This document shows positions 21,122 to 32,850 of a DNA stretch of 64,000 bases, one piece after another. The position numbers were made by a program, and so were the translations under genes. Position 1 is the first letter of the stretch; each line of letters begins with the position of its first letter. The notes beneath the pieces are model-generated. The model saw nothing but the letters and a program-made list of their open reading frames with translations, searched no databases and was not told the origin of the DNA. The DNA comes from Cepaea nemoralis (Eukaryota > Mollusca > Gastropoda > Stylommatophora > Helicidae), in NCBI GenBank assembly GCA_014155875.1, contig JACEFZ010027748.1:1-64000 (forward strand), given 5' to 3'.

Positions 21122-21566
21122 CTGTGGTTCTCAACCGGTGGGGAATTCCCCCCCCCCCCCAGGGGGGAATTTTAGGGTTTCCATGGGGGGGGGGGGATGA
21201 AGACCATTTCAAGATCGCGTTAATACAAGAACCGATTACTTGATATTGTTTTTCCCTTCATACTTTACAGTTAAGTACGTCTCATCCTTCGAAAATTCAT
21301 TTTATAAAGTCAGTAGACCCACAAATTATGTTTTATGTGGATGTCTAGACTTGTTTTAGTATGTGCTTTTAAATTTACCTTACATTTTTACGTATACTGT
21401 ATAGGGGTGAGGGGATTTTTAAATAGGATATATGAAAGGGGGGATGACGTTCTGAAATTACGATGAAGGGGGGGACCACGGGCCAAATATTTTATAAGAA
21501 GGGGGGGAATGACGTTCTGCAAATATAGTGAAGGAGGGAACGGGCCAAAAAGGTTGAGAACCACTG
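21122..21566. mobile_element. hAT-type MITE, copy 2, inside element C
   Basis: 445 bp with an 8-bp target-site duplication TCCTAGAC (21114-21121, 21567-21574). Terminal inverted repeats are CTGTGGTTCTCAACC and GGTTGAGAACCACTG. The interior is strongly similar to 18575-19002, including AAGATCGCGTTAATAC and poly-C/poly-G runs. Removing it restores a continuous element C, so it is younger than that insertion. Confidence 0.92.
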
Positions 21567-22011
21567 TCCTAGACAGTTTGGATTTTCTTCATGGCGCAAT
21601 ATTTTTCCATTCAGTACCAGCTTAGGGTGCTGAGTTTTATTTCAGAGAGAGAACACTGTGCATGTTGTTTTCTCCTCACATATCTTCACTAGCCATTATT
21701 TTACCTTGACTCCACAGCACCGGGGAAGGTGACCACCAGTAGTAATGGGTGGACCCCTCGAGGCAGAGGGCCTGGCACTATCACCGCCTCGTGGGACTTC
21801 ACGGGATTAGCACCATACTGATTAATTTTAATCTGTGGCATCATGAATTGATTAAGTTACGTTGCACTGCTTTGTCAAGCCTGTGGCTCAGTACATCCGA
21901 TTTCTACAAGCATTTGTCGGGGTGCTTTCCCTAGCCTTTGACTGTCCCCAGTCTACCTACAAGGCAGCAGGTTTGTGTGTCTCTTCGTCTGGTTCCTCTA
22001 CCTTGACCTGT

Positions 22012-22120
22012 CCGACATGGGTAACCCTACCAGTAGCTGTGCTACCTCGGCAGAGCTCTTGGAGTCATCGGAACACTCAAGCCCCTCTACCTCGTCACGG
22101 TGGACACACGGCAGAGAGGG
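22012..22120 (-). ncRNA. Candidate HDV-like ribozyme fold at the 5' end of element C
   Basis: Element strand: P1 CCCUCU (22120-22115) with AGAGGG (22088-22083). P3 is ACC/GGU closing a 7-nt loop (22101-22089), directly abutting P1'. P2 is CCGUGUG (22111-22105) with CAUGUCGG (22019-22012, one bulge). A variable P4-like domain lies between. The order P1-P2-P3-P1'-P4-P2' and its position at the exact 5' border match HDV-like ribozymes known from other non-LTR elements. The P4/J4-2 part is poorly formed here. Confidence 0.45.
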
Positions 22121-22270
22121 TACGTCAGGTACAAGACCAACCTCAGAAGCTGCCGGATCAGCAACTCAGTGCTCTGCTGTCCGCTTGTTGGAGCTTCCAT
22201 CCTACACCAGTTACTGACCAAGGCTTAAGCCTGGACTTCCCTGCCATGACATTTAGACTTTAGGTTACAT
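22121..22270 (-). repeat. Family G repeat (minus), continued
   Basis: Resumes after the element C duplication. Blocks CAGAAGCTGCCGGATCAGCA and CATGACATTTAGACTTTAGG correspond to 34315-34455 reversed. Confidence 0.65.
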
Positions 22271-23019
22271 TTCCTCGCACTATGGTAAGGCTTGTACCCT
22301 CCCATTTGTACTCCGCTGCCCAGCATTCAACACTAACAGAAAGCAGGCAGTACCGTCTACTGTTATACTGTAGCTCAGTCATATATGAGCCTTGACTATA
22401 ATAGATGGGCATCTAGACAAGAATAATTACAGATAGTCAGACTTGTACTGGACTAAATCCAATAAATATAATCAAAGAATCTACAAAAATCACGTACCAA
22501 AGACACGGTAGTCATGAGAATGAGATTACACGCCTGAAAAATGCAACTTTGTTACCAGGTGCTTCATATTTTATTCAGATCAGACGTCTATGCCCAAAAG
22601 TCAAAATATGCTTGTATGATATGTTTTTATTATATTATTTTCTGAAATGACCTCTTTTCTCTAACCTCCAGTATTTAAAAGAAACAAGATCTTCATGTAT
22701 CATTCTGCCAAGTCAAAATAGCCGCCCTGAATTTCTATGAAGTCGGAGTGAGTTCGCCTTATAGCGAGGGACAATGATAATAGGGAAAGCTAATCCACAT
22801 GCAAAATTCAGCCCATTGCTATTAGTAGTGTGTATGGACTAAGCTTGAGTTCCAAGCGAGTGCAAAGAACATTTCTTATTTATTTTCTCCATTGTATTTA
22901 AAAATGTTTTCATCTCTTGTATGCCCAGTTTAATTTTTGCATCCCTTGATAACATCACACTCCAAAAGCTTCCGTTTTCTTTTCATCCCTTTTGTTTTGT
23001 ATCCGTGCTTCAGTGATAG
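22271..23019. other. No gene seen; contains dispersed repeat fragment 22735-22803
   Basis: AT-rich. Only the short block shared with 1915-1985 (in reverse orientation) is recognisable. Confidence 0.5.
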
Positions 23020-23265
23020 CACTACTTAAAGATAAAGACGGGCACATTCTATCGAGAAAGCAAGCAGCTTACCATTTTGCGGACTCATTTGCACAAAATC
23101 AATATTAATCCAGAGAAACGACAATAGATTCGAGATAAATGTCAACATACAAGGCAGACAGAAATAGTATATGGGACGCTGGAGGAACTCGGTGAGCTGG
23201 AGCTAGCAATATCAATACTGACAATGCGAAGTCCTCAGGTGCCGACGGTATATTCAATTCCACTG
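23020..23265 (+). mobile_element. Element B linker/RT-start remnant
   Basis: Degenerate + strand match to the region before the RT of B (AAAGATAAAGACGGGCACAT, TTTGCGGACTCATTTGCACA, GAGCTAGCAATATC). It is cut where PLE sequence begins. Confidence 0.65.
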
Positions 23266-23720
23266 GTTGGACAAGATACTACACACAGAAGATGGTAGCC
23301 TAGGCAGGCCGACACACCGGAGCAGTCCTGCTTCATCGGTCGCGAGACACGTGCTCGAGAGTGGTCATGTGGTTGAAAGAGACAGTGCCTTCCGTGTGTT
23401 GTTCAACACACAGAGTAGTCGGTTGTTAAGGTTTGCAGAAGCCATAGTGGTCAACCTGCGTAAGCCGGCCTTGTGCAAGCAGAAAGACATGTTAGTCAGT
23501 TTAAAATTACCGTGGTAGACAATCGACATTACTGTGCGAATATGTGTATATTTCAGATTGAAGGATTTATCTAGTTATTTCACTTTACGTTGTGTGATTT
23601 CTGCAGTATGTACCTGACGAGATGCAGCGAAATATGCCAGGCAATAAATCGTGCAATCTATTGTTTGTGTCTTTGTTATTCAAATTCACTACGGGAAAAC
23701 ATTGTTTTGAATTTTGGAGT
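23266..23720 (+). mobile_element. Penelope-like element, second 3' fragment
   Basis: An 83-codon frame (23267-23518) encodes the C-terminal part of the GIY-YIG protein (HVLESGHVVERDSAF, LLRFAEAIVVNLR, LVSLKLPW), followed by about 200 bp of 3' UTR that matches the PLE at 10959-11142. It is severely 5'-truncated. Confidence 0.85.
23609..23655 (+). ncRNA. Candidate hammerhead ribozyme, second copy
   Basis: TGTAC at 23609-23613, CTGACGA 23614-23620, GAAA 23629-23632, cleavage-type ATC 23648-23650, GTGCA 23651-23655. The H17 position is C here and U in the copy at 11006-11052, both allowed. Helix I is kept, helix II is minimal. Confidence 0.5.
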
Positions 23721-23879
23721 GTGCTTCTCAATTTCAGATGCGATTCCGATTCTTTAGGGGTCACCAACTCCGAGATTCCCTGCCAGTTCGGTTTAGGACA
23801 ATATTGGGGATTTATCCGTGCTGGACGTATGACGGAAGTCTTGCAATGGGTTCCGAAAAATCAACACAGAGCTCGCTGG

Positions 23880-24340
23880 CGCACGAGATGTGACCGAAGT
23901 CGCCACACCATATACGCTGAATTTAATGCAGAAAGCAAGTCTATTATCGATGTGAAGAAACCAGCTCATTGTTAATCCTGACAAAGCATATGTTATATAT
24001 TTAAACAATACCATAATAAAAGCCAACCTCCCTATTGCACTTCGAAAGGAAAACCATTGATGGACATGCCTGACCTGCCGAAATATCTGGGTATAGGTAA
24101 GTGTTGTCTGCAGCCTATCATACAAAATATTGATAACAAACAGTGAAGAAATTGGAAGTATCAAAAAATGTGGCAGCTGCACACACGGGACAGAGATCGC
24201 TGATCCTACTTTAACATAATCTGGTCCGGTCCGTTATTGAGTATAAGCTGGGTGTACTCACGCTGACGGCAATACAGCATGGAAGAAGATCATAGCCAAA
24301 AAGAGAAGCAAACCAGAATCAAAACAATAGGGAACATGAT
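23880..24340 (+). mobile_element. Decayed element D-type RT fragment
   Basis: Broken frames reveal ANLPIALRKEN, MPDLPKYLGIG and SVIEYKLGVLT-like segments matching the RT end of D elements (YLGV, CIEYALAILT). No intact frame. Confidence 0.5.
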
Positions 24341-24829
24341 TCACCTCGTCTCACTGAAGTCGACATGATATGTTTGACCGGAACGGGAGGATTTATGTCG
24401 GATGTATAAACGCAGACAGAATGTGCATGACTTCCTTAGATTCCTTAGAATGTTGAAGTGCTAACAAAAGACTGATCACTGAGTTAAAAATGTTATATGG
24501 GTGTCCGATCTTTGAAGCTCACAGACATGCTCCCATTGTGAAATAGAATGTGCATTGTCTAGCTGACTCCTGTTGTTGATTACAACCAGTCAGAGTCACT
24601 TGTAATGATTTCATGGTTTGACATAGATATCCTAGATGTTAAACACTAGCCACCACAAGTAACACCTTGTCAGAAGTGATTGAATGTTGCACGAGGAAAC
24701 ACACATCCATGACTATATGTTGCTACAACTAAGGAATCAGTAGTCCAGTTTGGCACTAGCAGGAAATCTTGGTAGAAGTGGAAGCAGGGACCTGATAGAT
24801 GGCTCGTGTGCTATGTCATTCTATCCTGC

Positions 24830-25300
24830 GTGTTGCTGTTTCTTTTAAATCTCTTGTTTCTCTGGGCTAATTTCAATGTTATCTGGAGTAAATGAGACCG
24901 CAAAATGGTCAGCTGCTGTCTTTCCTGTTAGGATGTCTTTATGTAGTGCAGTCTTTGAATATCTCCCCGTGCCCTAATCGTTAAGTTGCTTACTTCCACA
25001 ACTTCCTTGTGTCTTTTCACAGTTCAGTGACAGTTTTCTCCTGGCAATTTTTCCGTAATAATTGCAATTTAGCACTTTGATTTGCTTTTGCGTGCTGATA
25101 TTTATTGTGGTGTTCTTGGCTGTGTTTGGTCTTTGCTTGCTTTCTACATATTTTCAATCATGCAGTTTATCTAGTTTACTTCTCCTGTACGGTTTGTATA
25201 GCTTACGAACACGTCTTGATACCTTTTCTCGTGTTGCTGTAGTATGCATTTGCCAAATTATTCAACAGCTTTATTTAAGTCTTTGTGTTCAGATTTAAAA
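24830..25300 (-). mobile_element. Element B linker remnant
   Basis: Minus-strand match to 10590-10955 and 40680-40990 (ATCGTTAAGTTGCT, GCACTTTGATTTGCTTTTGC, CGTGTTGCTGTAGTATGCAT). It is fully decayed. The 490 bp before it (24341-24829) hold nothing recognisable. Confidence 0.65.
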
Positions 25301-25309
25301 CTTGTATAA

Positions 25310-25510
25310 TGGTGCGATAGTAATGACAAATGTTGTACCTAATTATGTTTTGGGGAATGAGAGGAATAATTTGGAGTATAATACTATATACGGATCATAA
25401 CGCCCTCATCGTGACGTCACAAATCCCACCGCATGAAGGTGGAAAGTGGGTCCAAAATGTCTAGGTCAACTGTAAGGGAAATAACTCATGTGGTGTCTAC
25501 TGGGGTGTGT
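25310..25510 (+). repeat. Family G repeat, distal part with GTGACGTCAC palindrome
   Basis: Matches 37230-37435 in reverse orientation (ATGTTTTGGGGAATGA, TATATACGGAT, CGTGACGTCACAAA, CTGTAAGGGAAATAACTCA). Both copies keep the 10-bp palindrome GTGACGTCAC. It is followed by G-rich DNA (25540-25615) and unique sequence to 25960. Confidence 0.7.
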
Positions 25511-25959
25511 ATATACAATTTCACGTTTGTGCATGTGTACGTATGGGTGGGGGAGGTGAGCACTTGGGGTGGGGAGGGGCAGTGGACAGGTGGGTGGGTG
25601 AGGAGAGGGGGGTGGTTCGAATCCATTAAAATACGCGACGTGGTAGGTAGGTGTTTAAGTACTCTTCCAAACTAATACATTTCTTACAAAATCACAGGAA
25701 TGTGCCGGCCCATGAGAGGTAACAAGCTTATCATGTGTCATAAAGCGGTCGCGTCGGTCCAGAATTAGGCAAGGCAAAGGTGAGGATTGGGTCGAGAGAT
25801 AAAAGCCATATAGATAGATACGAACACAAGCTGGCACACCTCGACCTTAGGCTCTCATTAACAATACATGTCACGCGTGCACTGTTCTGACCAGCGAAGT
25901 TATCACGTCTCAAATATGGCATTGACACTTTCATTACATTTTTGCCTGTCCATATGGGT

Positions 25960-26900
25960 CTTTACATCTTTCTTCAGAAACCCATTTCCAAGACCAATAT
26001 ACGTTTTTCACCTTGTCTGCTCATTGACACGTTTCACATCCAGACAAAAGTACATGGTCTATGTAACATTTCAACACTCTCTATTTCCACCAGAAGAAAA
26101 AGTTAAACGTGTCGAATGTCAACTGCGCCGACCTCTAGAATCAACCAACTAGTATTATGTTACTATGTATATCCGTTGAGTAGTCAATAAAGCATAAATG
26201 TGTGCCTTTGTATACTTCTATCGGACTCTCAAATTGTTTTCACCAAAAAGATAGCTGCTGTACTTTTGCATTCTACAAACCCACATTGTCCTTCTATTTC
26301 GTGCTGCATGGCCTTCCTTTCTGCATTATGCCTCTTAGCGAAATATTTGTGATGTGGGTCGGGATACTAAATGTTCGATGCTGATCACATTCTAAGACTC
26401 CAAATTTCTTCAGGCTTTTAATAAAGATAGAATTACATATTTCAGAAGGTATATCTCCCGTATCATATACTGTGTTCAGCAGTCTGGCGACCCGGTCTAT
26501 ACCATAGTCTTCTAAGACAGTAACTTTACTCAAGTATTTACTTTTTCAGATGCGACTTTACATTACTGCAACATAGGAAAACAAACGAATGCAAATCGCA
26601 TCATTTTACTGGTCAGCATGTTTTCCATCTTAAAACAAGATTACTTTCACCAGGGCGATACTTGTTCCAAGCTCTTCAAAGCATCTTCCATCAGATGGTA
26701 TGACTGTTCCGAGATAGCTATACCGAGTCACATGTTTAAGAATATTCTTAGTTATTCGTCTATTATATTGCGGTATTTCTTTCTGCCTATTTACGACCAT
26801 ACTCTGTGGCTGTTTATAATTTTAATTCTAACACTAGTTCATCATATCCAACAATCCATAGGTTTCAGGTACTGTTAAATGACTACCATCAATATGGTAT
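25960..26900 (-). mobile_element. Rearranged element E fragments
   Basis: Three blocks of E in minus orientation but out of order: the C-terminal region (about 25960-26140), RT fingers (26160-26530, with TRLLNTVYDTGDIP and ECDQHR) and the RT-to-C-terminal region (26590-26890). All are riddled with stops. Confidence 0.65.
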
Positions 26901-26969
26901 CATCAACATAACTAAGGTTATTGATGTGATATCCCTACAAGGATACTTCCGCTCATATATTCTACATTT

Positions 26970-27254
26970 CTGAAAATAGTGTAAGAAATATGCTGACCGA
27001 AGTGGGAAAATGTGATGGCCGAAGTTAGAAAGATGTTAGCCAAAGTAAGAAAATATGTTTAACCAAATATTGAGGATGTGACAATTCCTTGGCCGAGCTT
27101 GGTACCAGAGCGCTATATGTCGGCTCTGCATTTATGGAAGCCTCCTTGGATGGTGAAGAATGACCATATTCTGCCCCTGCCATCCTTCGAGAGCTGAACA
27201 GGATGTCTTTGGCTGTTCTAAATGGACCAGCTGGGATGGGGATAACACCACAAC

Positions 27255-27339
<85 letters not shown>

Positions 27340-27715
27340 AACGTCTTACGAAACCCCCGGTATGGTTAACCCGGTCAACAAATGCCCGCAGAAGTCGGAT
27401 GTGTCGGTCTAACGGCGCAAGAACGCAGCTCTGTTGTAAATAGACACAACGCAATCACGCCGGGAAAAAAAAACAAAAACACTCCGGATGAACGAAGAAG
27501 AAGACGAAGAAGAAGAAATCAAAGTGAGAAAAACGTCATGCAAACTAAGAAATGTGTATTGCAAAGCAAGGGGGAAAATTTTGCCAAACTAATAAATATG
27601 TTAGACTAATGAAGAAAAAACAATAATTACCAAAAAGAAAAAATGCGTGGCAAAGTAAGAAAATAGTTGGACAACGTAAGAAAATATGTTCCCCAAACTA
27701 AGAATATATGTTCAA
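26970..27715 (+). repeat. Degenerate A-rich tandem repeat (GCCAAAGTAAGAAAATATG-like)
   Basis: Loosely repeated units of about 20-25 bp flank an element C tail (27065-27510) on both sides, so the C piece inserted into this tract. Confidence 0.6.
27065..27510 (+). mobile_element. Element C 3' UTR, 5'-truncated copy
   Basis: Matches the C 3' UTR (GACAATTCCTTGG, GAGCGCTATATGTCGGCTCTG, CTCCGGATGAACGAAGAAGA). A (GA)n run at 27256-27336 has expanded at a GTGAGAG site in the UTR. It ends in GAA repeats. Confidence 0.85.
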
Positions 27716-28836
27716 TCAATCATGCCGGAAAGCGTGGGCGGTCATGACTCGCCATTTCACTCGATCACCAGAGTCGTGGATCAACTCAGTGTTCCTGTCT
27801 CGTCCATGCCATGTGGCCAAGCCATCCAAGTATTTTCCTCTCAGTCTTCCTCTTGGTCTGTTCCCCTCGATCTTGCCAGTTGTCACTAAGTTCTCCAATC
27901 CATTTCTTCTCATAAAATGTCAAAAAATTTTTGACTGTCTTTGTCTAATTTCTCTAATCAATTTACGATTTTCATTTGTCTCCTGTAGTACTTGGTCATT
28001 GGTTTTTCTATCTGTCCATGATACTCTTTGCATTTTCCTCAGAAATCACATTTCTGCAGCCATCAGATGTTTTTCAGCTTGACTGCACATTGTCCAAGAT
28101 TCACATCCATACAAAACAACAGGCCTTATGTATCCCCTCAACACTCTTTTTCTCGTTTCAATTGACATCTTTTAATTGGTCAGAATGCTTTTCATCTTGC
28201 TCAAGGCTACTTTCGCCATGGCGATTCTTGTTCTAATCTCTTCAAGGCATCTCCCATCAGATGTTATGACTTTTCCGAAATAATTGTACCGATTAACTTG
28301 TTGAAGAATATTCCCATTTACTTGTATATTACATTGTGGTACTTCGTTCTTCCTTGTGACGACCATAACCCGTGTCTTCTTACAATTTAATTCCAACTCC
28401 AGTTGCTCACTGTGTACACCAACCGCATCTACTAATTGTTGCAGGTCCTGCGCATTGTCTGCAATCAATACTGTATCATCTGCATATCTAATGTTATTTA
28501 TGTTTCGTCCTCCAATGCTGATTCCATTTATATCTTCTACATTTCTGAAAATATTTTCACTGTATAGGGAGAAAAGTTCTGGAGACATTGCACATCCCTG
28601 CCTAACACCTCTCTTAATAGGCTGATATTGTCCCACTTCTTTATCAATCCTTATGGCAGCTTGTTGTTTCCAATATATGTTTTTTTTTTATAAGTCTAAT
28701 GTAATTCCCATCAATTTGTAGATCTGCAAGCATATCCACCATGTTGACTTGTCTAACTCTGTCAAAAGCCTTTGTGTAGTCAATAAAGCAAAGATGTATA
28801 TCCTTGTTTACTTCTGTCATATGTCGGGGTGCCCCA
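27716..28836 (-). mobile_element. Element E, 3' part (RT and C-terminal domain)
   Basis: Starts at the E 3' terminus (ATGATTGATTG on the element strand). The minus frame 28172-28636 carries GVRQGCAMSPELFSLY, NIRYADDTVLIADN (catalytic YADD), LELNCKKT and the start of the C-terminal region; 28644-28871 carries HLCFIDYTKAFDRV. Frames are broken in several places. The copy is interrupted at about 28836 by the insertion up to 31258. Confidence 0.8.
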
Positions 28837-31258
28837 CCAGCTAGATGACAATATTTTTCACTGGCGAGCAACCCCTAATAGTCAGAAACTGACTAGGGAC
28901 AAAATCTATATGGCTGAACTACAGATTAAGCCCTGAATATCCAACGTACAGCTCCTAAGTGGCTCGTTACAAAATGAAATGAACTGTGCTGAATATTCGC
29001 CAAGGAATGGGAAAGAGAAGGTTAGCTAAGATAGATGTTTAAGTCTAAGTATATGAAGTATAGACGACTATCTCAGTACAGGTTTTTCTCCCTGACTGCT
29101 CCTTTCCTTGGTGTGTAAGTGAACCCCCACCAATGTACACAACAACACGTATGCACAATTGGAATAAAATATAACTGACAGAACTATGAGTTACAATACT
29201 ACAACATTTATTTATAATCATAATCATAGACATCTGATGGTTTCAATATGAGGATGATGAAATCATATACATATTGATATTGATGACAAACATTACGTAA
29301 CTTTACTTGTTACTTCATCTATCTGGATCTGTGGTCCAGATCCCCACTCTCCAGTAGACACAAAAAAGAAAACAGCTTGCCGGTATTCTGACGATCCTGT
29401 CAGTCCTGACACTCCTAGTCAGTAGTCTCTAGTCTTGAGATCTATAACATAGGTGCTCCTTGTGAGAGCTTGAAAGAAAGTCAAGAATGTGTTATATCAG
29501 TTCTACATCAGCGCAATCCTAATTAACATATCATAACACAAACATATACAATGACCAGTCTGGCCAAGTTTATCTTCCAGCTCTACTGTGTTCACCATCC
29601 TCCTTCTCCCTACTGTCTTTAGTCTGGGACGGGCTTTTCAATTGTCTCACACGCCTGTAATGATTACATTTCTGCCGCCCCATGTCCATGTCGCTAATAC
29701 AGAAATTCTGTGTCATACAGCCGCTCCGTCCAAAGTTAGGTTAGCAGCTCACAGGGTCGGTAATGGTATTATAACAATGCCTGATCATCCGGGCTTACAA
29801 GCCGTGACCAGTAGCTGTGCCAGGTTTCCATGCATTACCGTGGACGCACGCCCACAATACACTGAGAAAGTTTAGCACCATATACCCTATACTACCAATT
29901 GTGGGTAATGTCTGTACCATTACACCTCTGCTTCCAACACAATCATTGGCCAATGTGCCAATGCGCAGACAATAGCATAACACTTCATATTGGTAGGCTT
30001 GCATATGACAAATCAATATATCAAACATGCAATACACATAAAACATATTAATTAAACTAGACATATTATGATACTTTAACATCATAGCATAATGCACTAG
30101 TTAGTTTATGAAATTACACATACATACATCCAACATATCCGTAAACATTATATTACTTCAAGATGGACATCTAATGATATTCAACATAATAGCATCAGGC
30201 ATTAGTAATGAGTACTAATATTGTATAGCTACAAAATGAGATATACAACAAGTCTTAATTGAAGTTACCACTTAGTTACTGCTGTTGTAATAGTCAGTTG
30301 ACTATATTCTGTACAACAAATGCACATACCAACAGGCAACTATGATAGTGTACCAAGAAATGACAAGCATCTACCAAGCCACCTAAAAGTATACTTAGAC
30401 AATGATATGCCTTTCACAAGTTTCTACTTCTCAGAAGAGTAATACATGAAGCACAATGATATTGAACACAGAACTTAGAAAGAACACTCAAGTAACCTAC
30501 GCCAAAGATAGTTCTTGAAATAACCTAGATCAGATATAGACTGAAAATAAGTAACTAAGAAATAACTTTTGTAGTGAAATCTAACATAATAATCATGCAT
30601 ATGACTACAGAACATTGAGATAGTTCCTACCTGTTCTGAAGTCAGACTTAATCTAACATAAAACAGGCTAGGGACCCTTATTTAAGCTGAGTCAAGCAGA
30701 CAGTATTATCTCCTTGGCATTCCCGTCATAAATTCTTCTTATCTCCTCCTGACAGTAATTGCCCTTATCACTGCAACCTGGCCATCACACCTTGCTCCTC
30801 TCTGTCTGGTCCAGAGTCTACAGGCTCAGTGTTAATTGTCTTATCAGACCTGGTTCACACCTCCCTGAGTCTGCCAGTCAGAGTGGGCGGGGCTTAGTTT
30901 ACAGCCCTGGGGCTATTATCTTTCCCTGGGTCAATGTTGTTCACACCTGGGCGATTTTCTACCCCTGCTTATCAGGTGTCATGCCTGGTCGGTTTTAATT
31001 ACACAGTCCATGGCCCAGTTCATTGTTGATTCAGCATGTCTGGGTCAGCAGTTTCCCAAGGTGTATACTAATTATCTAGTTGCCATTTTACTTGCCATCT
31101 GCAAGCTTACGTCATGGCTAGAGGCTTTTTGTGAATAATCTTACCTCACGACTAGATAATTTTGGAGTAGCGTGATTAATTCATTCTTTCTCAATTTGGC
31201 CTCTCAAATTTGGAGACCGAGAAAAATATTCTGGGATGTTAAGGCGGCATTTCACGAC
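28837..31258. other. 2.4-kb insertion of unknown nature inside element E
   Basis: Element E is split between ACTTCTGTCAT (about 28830) and ACTTCTATAG (31259). The inserted DNA is AT-rich, with no coding frame above about 100 codons that looks real. Its last bases (GGCGGCATTTCACGACA) and first bases (TGTCGGGGTGCCCC) are weakly inverted (TGTCG). It could be a non-autonomous DNA transposon, a solo LTR or several small insertions. Confidence 0.45.
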
Positions 31259-31990
31259 AACTTCTATAGCACGTTCAATAACTGTTCACAGCATATACAC
31301 AGCAAATACTGTACCCTTTCCTTCTACAAACCCACATTGTTCTTCCCCTATTTCAGAGTATTTTTTTCCTCAAATTCTTTTGCGAACTAATTTGGTATTT
31401 TGACTGTTGTGTTGTTTTTCAATTTCTAAGCACTTTTCCTCAAGCCTTGCTTCTTTTGCCTCCTTACATAATATTCTGACTTGTCTGTGAATTTCTTCAT
31501 ATTTGGCAAGATTATTTTTGTTGAGTCTTCTTGTTTTCATTAGGTATAAAATTTCTTCAGTCATCCATTTCTTACGACCCACCTTCTTTAATTTTGGAAT
31601 AGTTATTTCTGCAGCCAAACTGATTGACTTCTTCAACATTTCCCATTGATTATTCACATCTTGGAATAATATCTCTAGATCAGACAATATATCAAATCTG
31701 TTCTGTACTTCTATGTTGAATTTGTATTGTATTTTCTTGTCATTACTCAATGTACACAAATCATATTTAGTGTTTCCTGTTATATACTTGACTTTCTTCA
31801 ACTTTATCCTCAATATTCCTGTAAGTAGTCTGTGGTCACTATAACAATTTATGACAATGCAGTCTGTGATTCCATTTGGCATAGTTTCGATATCATCTGG
31901 GTATTCGTTATCACGGAGCCCTTTCCCACGGCTGACATCTTCAACTTTCCATACCACAATGTCTGCTACACTAACCTTCCATTGTTCCAT
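31259..31990 (-). mobile_element. Element E, RT stub and endonuclease end
   Basis: Continues E after the insertion: a short RT block (31259-31360), then, after an internal deletion, a 206-codon frame (31990-31370) with CYSDHRLLTG (endonuclease D-H), LKKVKYITGNTKYDL, RFDILSDLEILFQD and RRLNKNNLAKYEEI. It matches 46362-47330 closely. Confidence 0.78.
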
Positions 31991-32149
31991 CTCTCAACAA
32001 CACAAGGGTTTTATCAAAGTCTAGCTACAATAGCATTTCTTAAGTTGTCCACTTCTATGTCACTTTGTCATTTCACATCCGTAATAGAGTTAAGTCACCA
32101 ACGAACATTGTCTGTTATGAAGTCGTCCTTTCTTAAAACCGCAGCTCTC

Positions 32150-32400
32150 ATTATTGATCTCTTGAATACGTAGACAGTCAAATTTTTTTTTTGGACATGT
32201 TATGAGAAGAAATGCATTGGAGAACTTGGTGACAACTGACAGGATCGAGAGAAACAGACCAAGGGGAAGACCGAGAAGTAAATAGCTGGATGGCATGGTC
32301 GAGACAGGAGGACTGAGCTGATCCACGACGCTGGTGATCGAGTGAAATGGCGAGTCATGAACGCCCACGCTTTCCGGCATGGCACATGATGGATGGGTGA
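32150..32400 (+). mobile_element. Element E 3' end, + orientation
   Basis: Matches 50560-50800 (TTTGGACATGTTATGAGAAG, GGCATGGCACATGAT). It ends with GATGGATG, a variant of the ATTG/GATG tail. Confidence 0.75.
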
Positions 32401-32599
32401 AATACCATCTACCACATCTTCTAACCGACTGTCATCGTTTTACATCACATAACACTAACATCCTCTTTGATTACTCCACAGCCGGTTTTCTGCTGATTGG
32501 TCAAATTTCCCAAACTACCGGAGATAGATCGTCTGTCCCCTAACCTACTAGACGCTTTTTTAGACAATGAATGTGGTCATCGTCCAGTATGGTCACTGC

Positions 32600-32850
32600 T
32601 AAGAAGGATATCAACGATAAATAGTATTTTTTACAGATGCATATGCAATTATGATTCTACTCATAATTATAAAGAGAAGAATAAGGAAAATTGGCGAAGA
32701 GCAGTATGGAAGTGTGAAAGGTTTGGGGACAACATAGGCAAGATATACATTCCAAATACTAATGGAAAGATCAAAATAGAAGAGAAAAGTGTAGGCCAAG
32801 TGGATAATTTTATAAGCTTAGGGTCATTTATAACATCAGATGGCAAGTAA
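32600..32850 (+). mobile_element. Small LINE RT fragment
   Basis: A frame ending VEEKSVGQVDNFISLGSFITSDGK-like sequence resembles the RT region after the catalytic site (the YLGS-type block) in RTE-like elements. The exact family was not placed. Confidence 0.5.

Larger units (their letters stand above)
19323..22120 (-). mobile_element. Element C copy with internal deletion, ribozyme-like 5' end and GAA tail
   Basis: A 12-bp target-site duplication TACGTCAGGTAC (19311-19322 and 22121-22132) defines both ends. On the minus strand: a 5' leader (22120 to about 21690) joins directly to the end of the RT, so endonuclease and most of the RT are missing. Then comes RNase H, then a 3' UTR of about 540 bp (19870-19323) ending TTCTTCT-like (GAA on the element strand). 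A hAT MITE (21122-21566) sits inside the RT part. The coding frames are interrupted. Confidence 0.82.
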
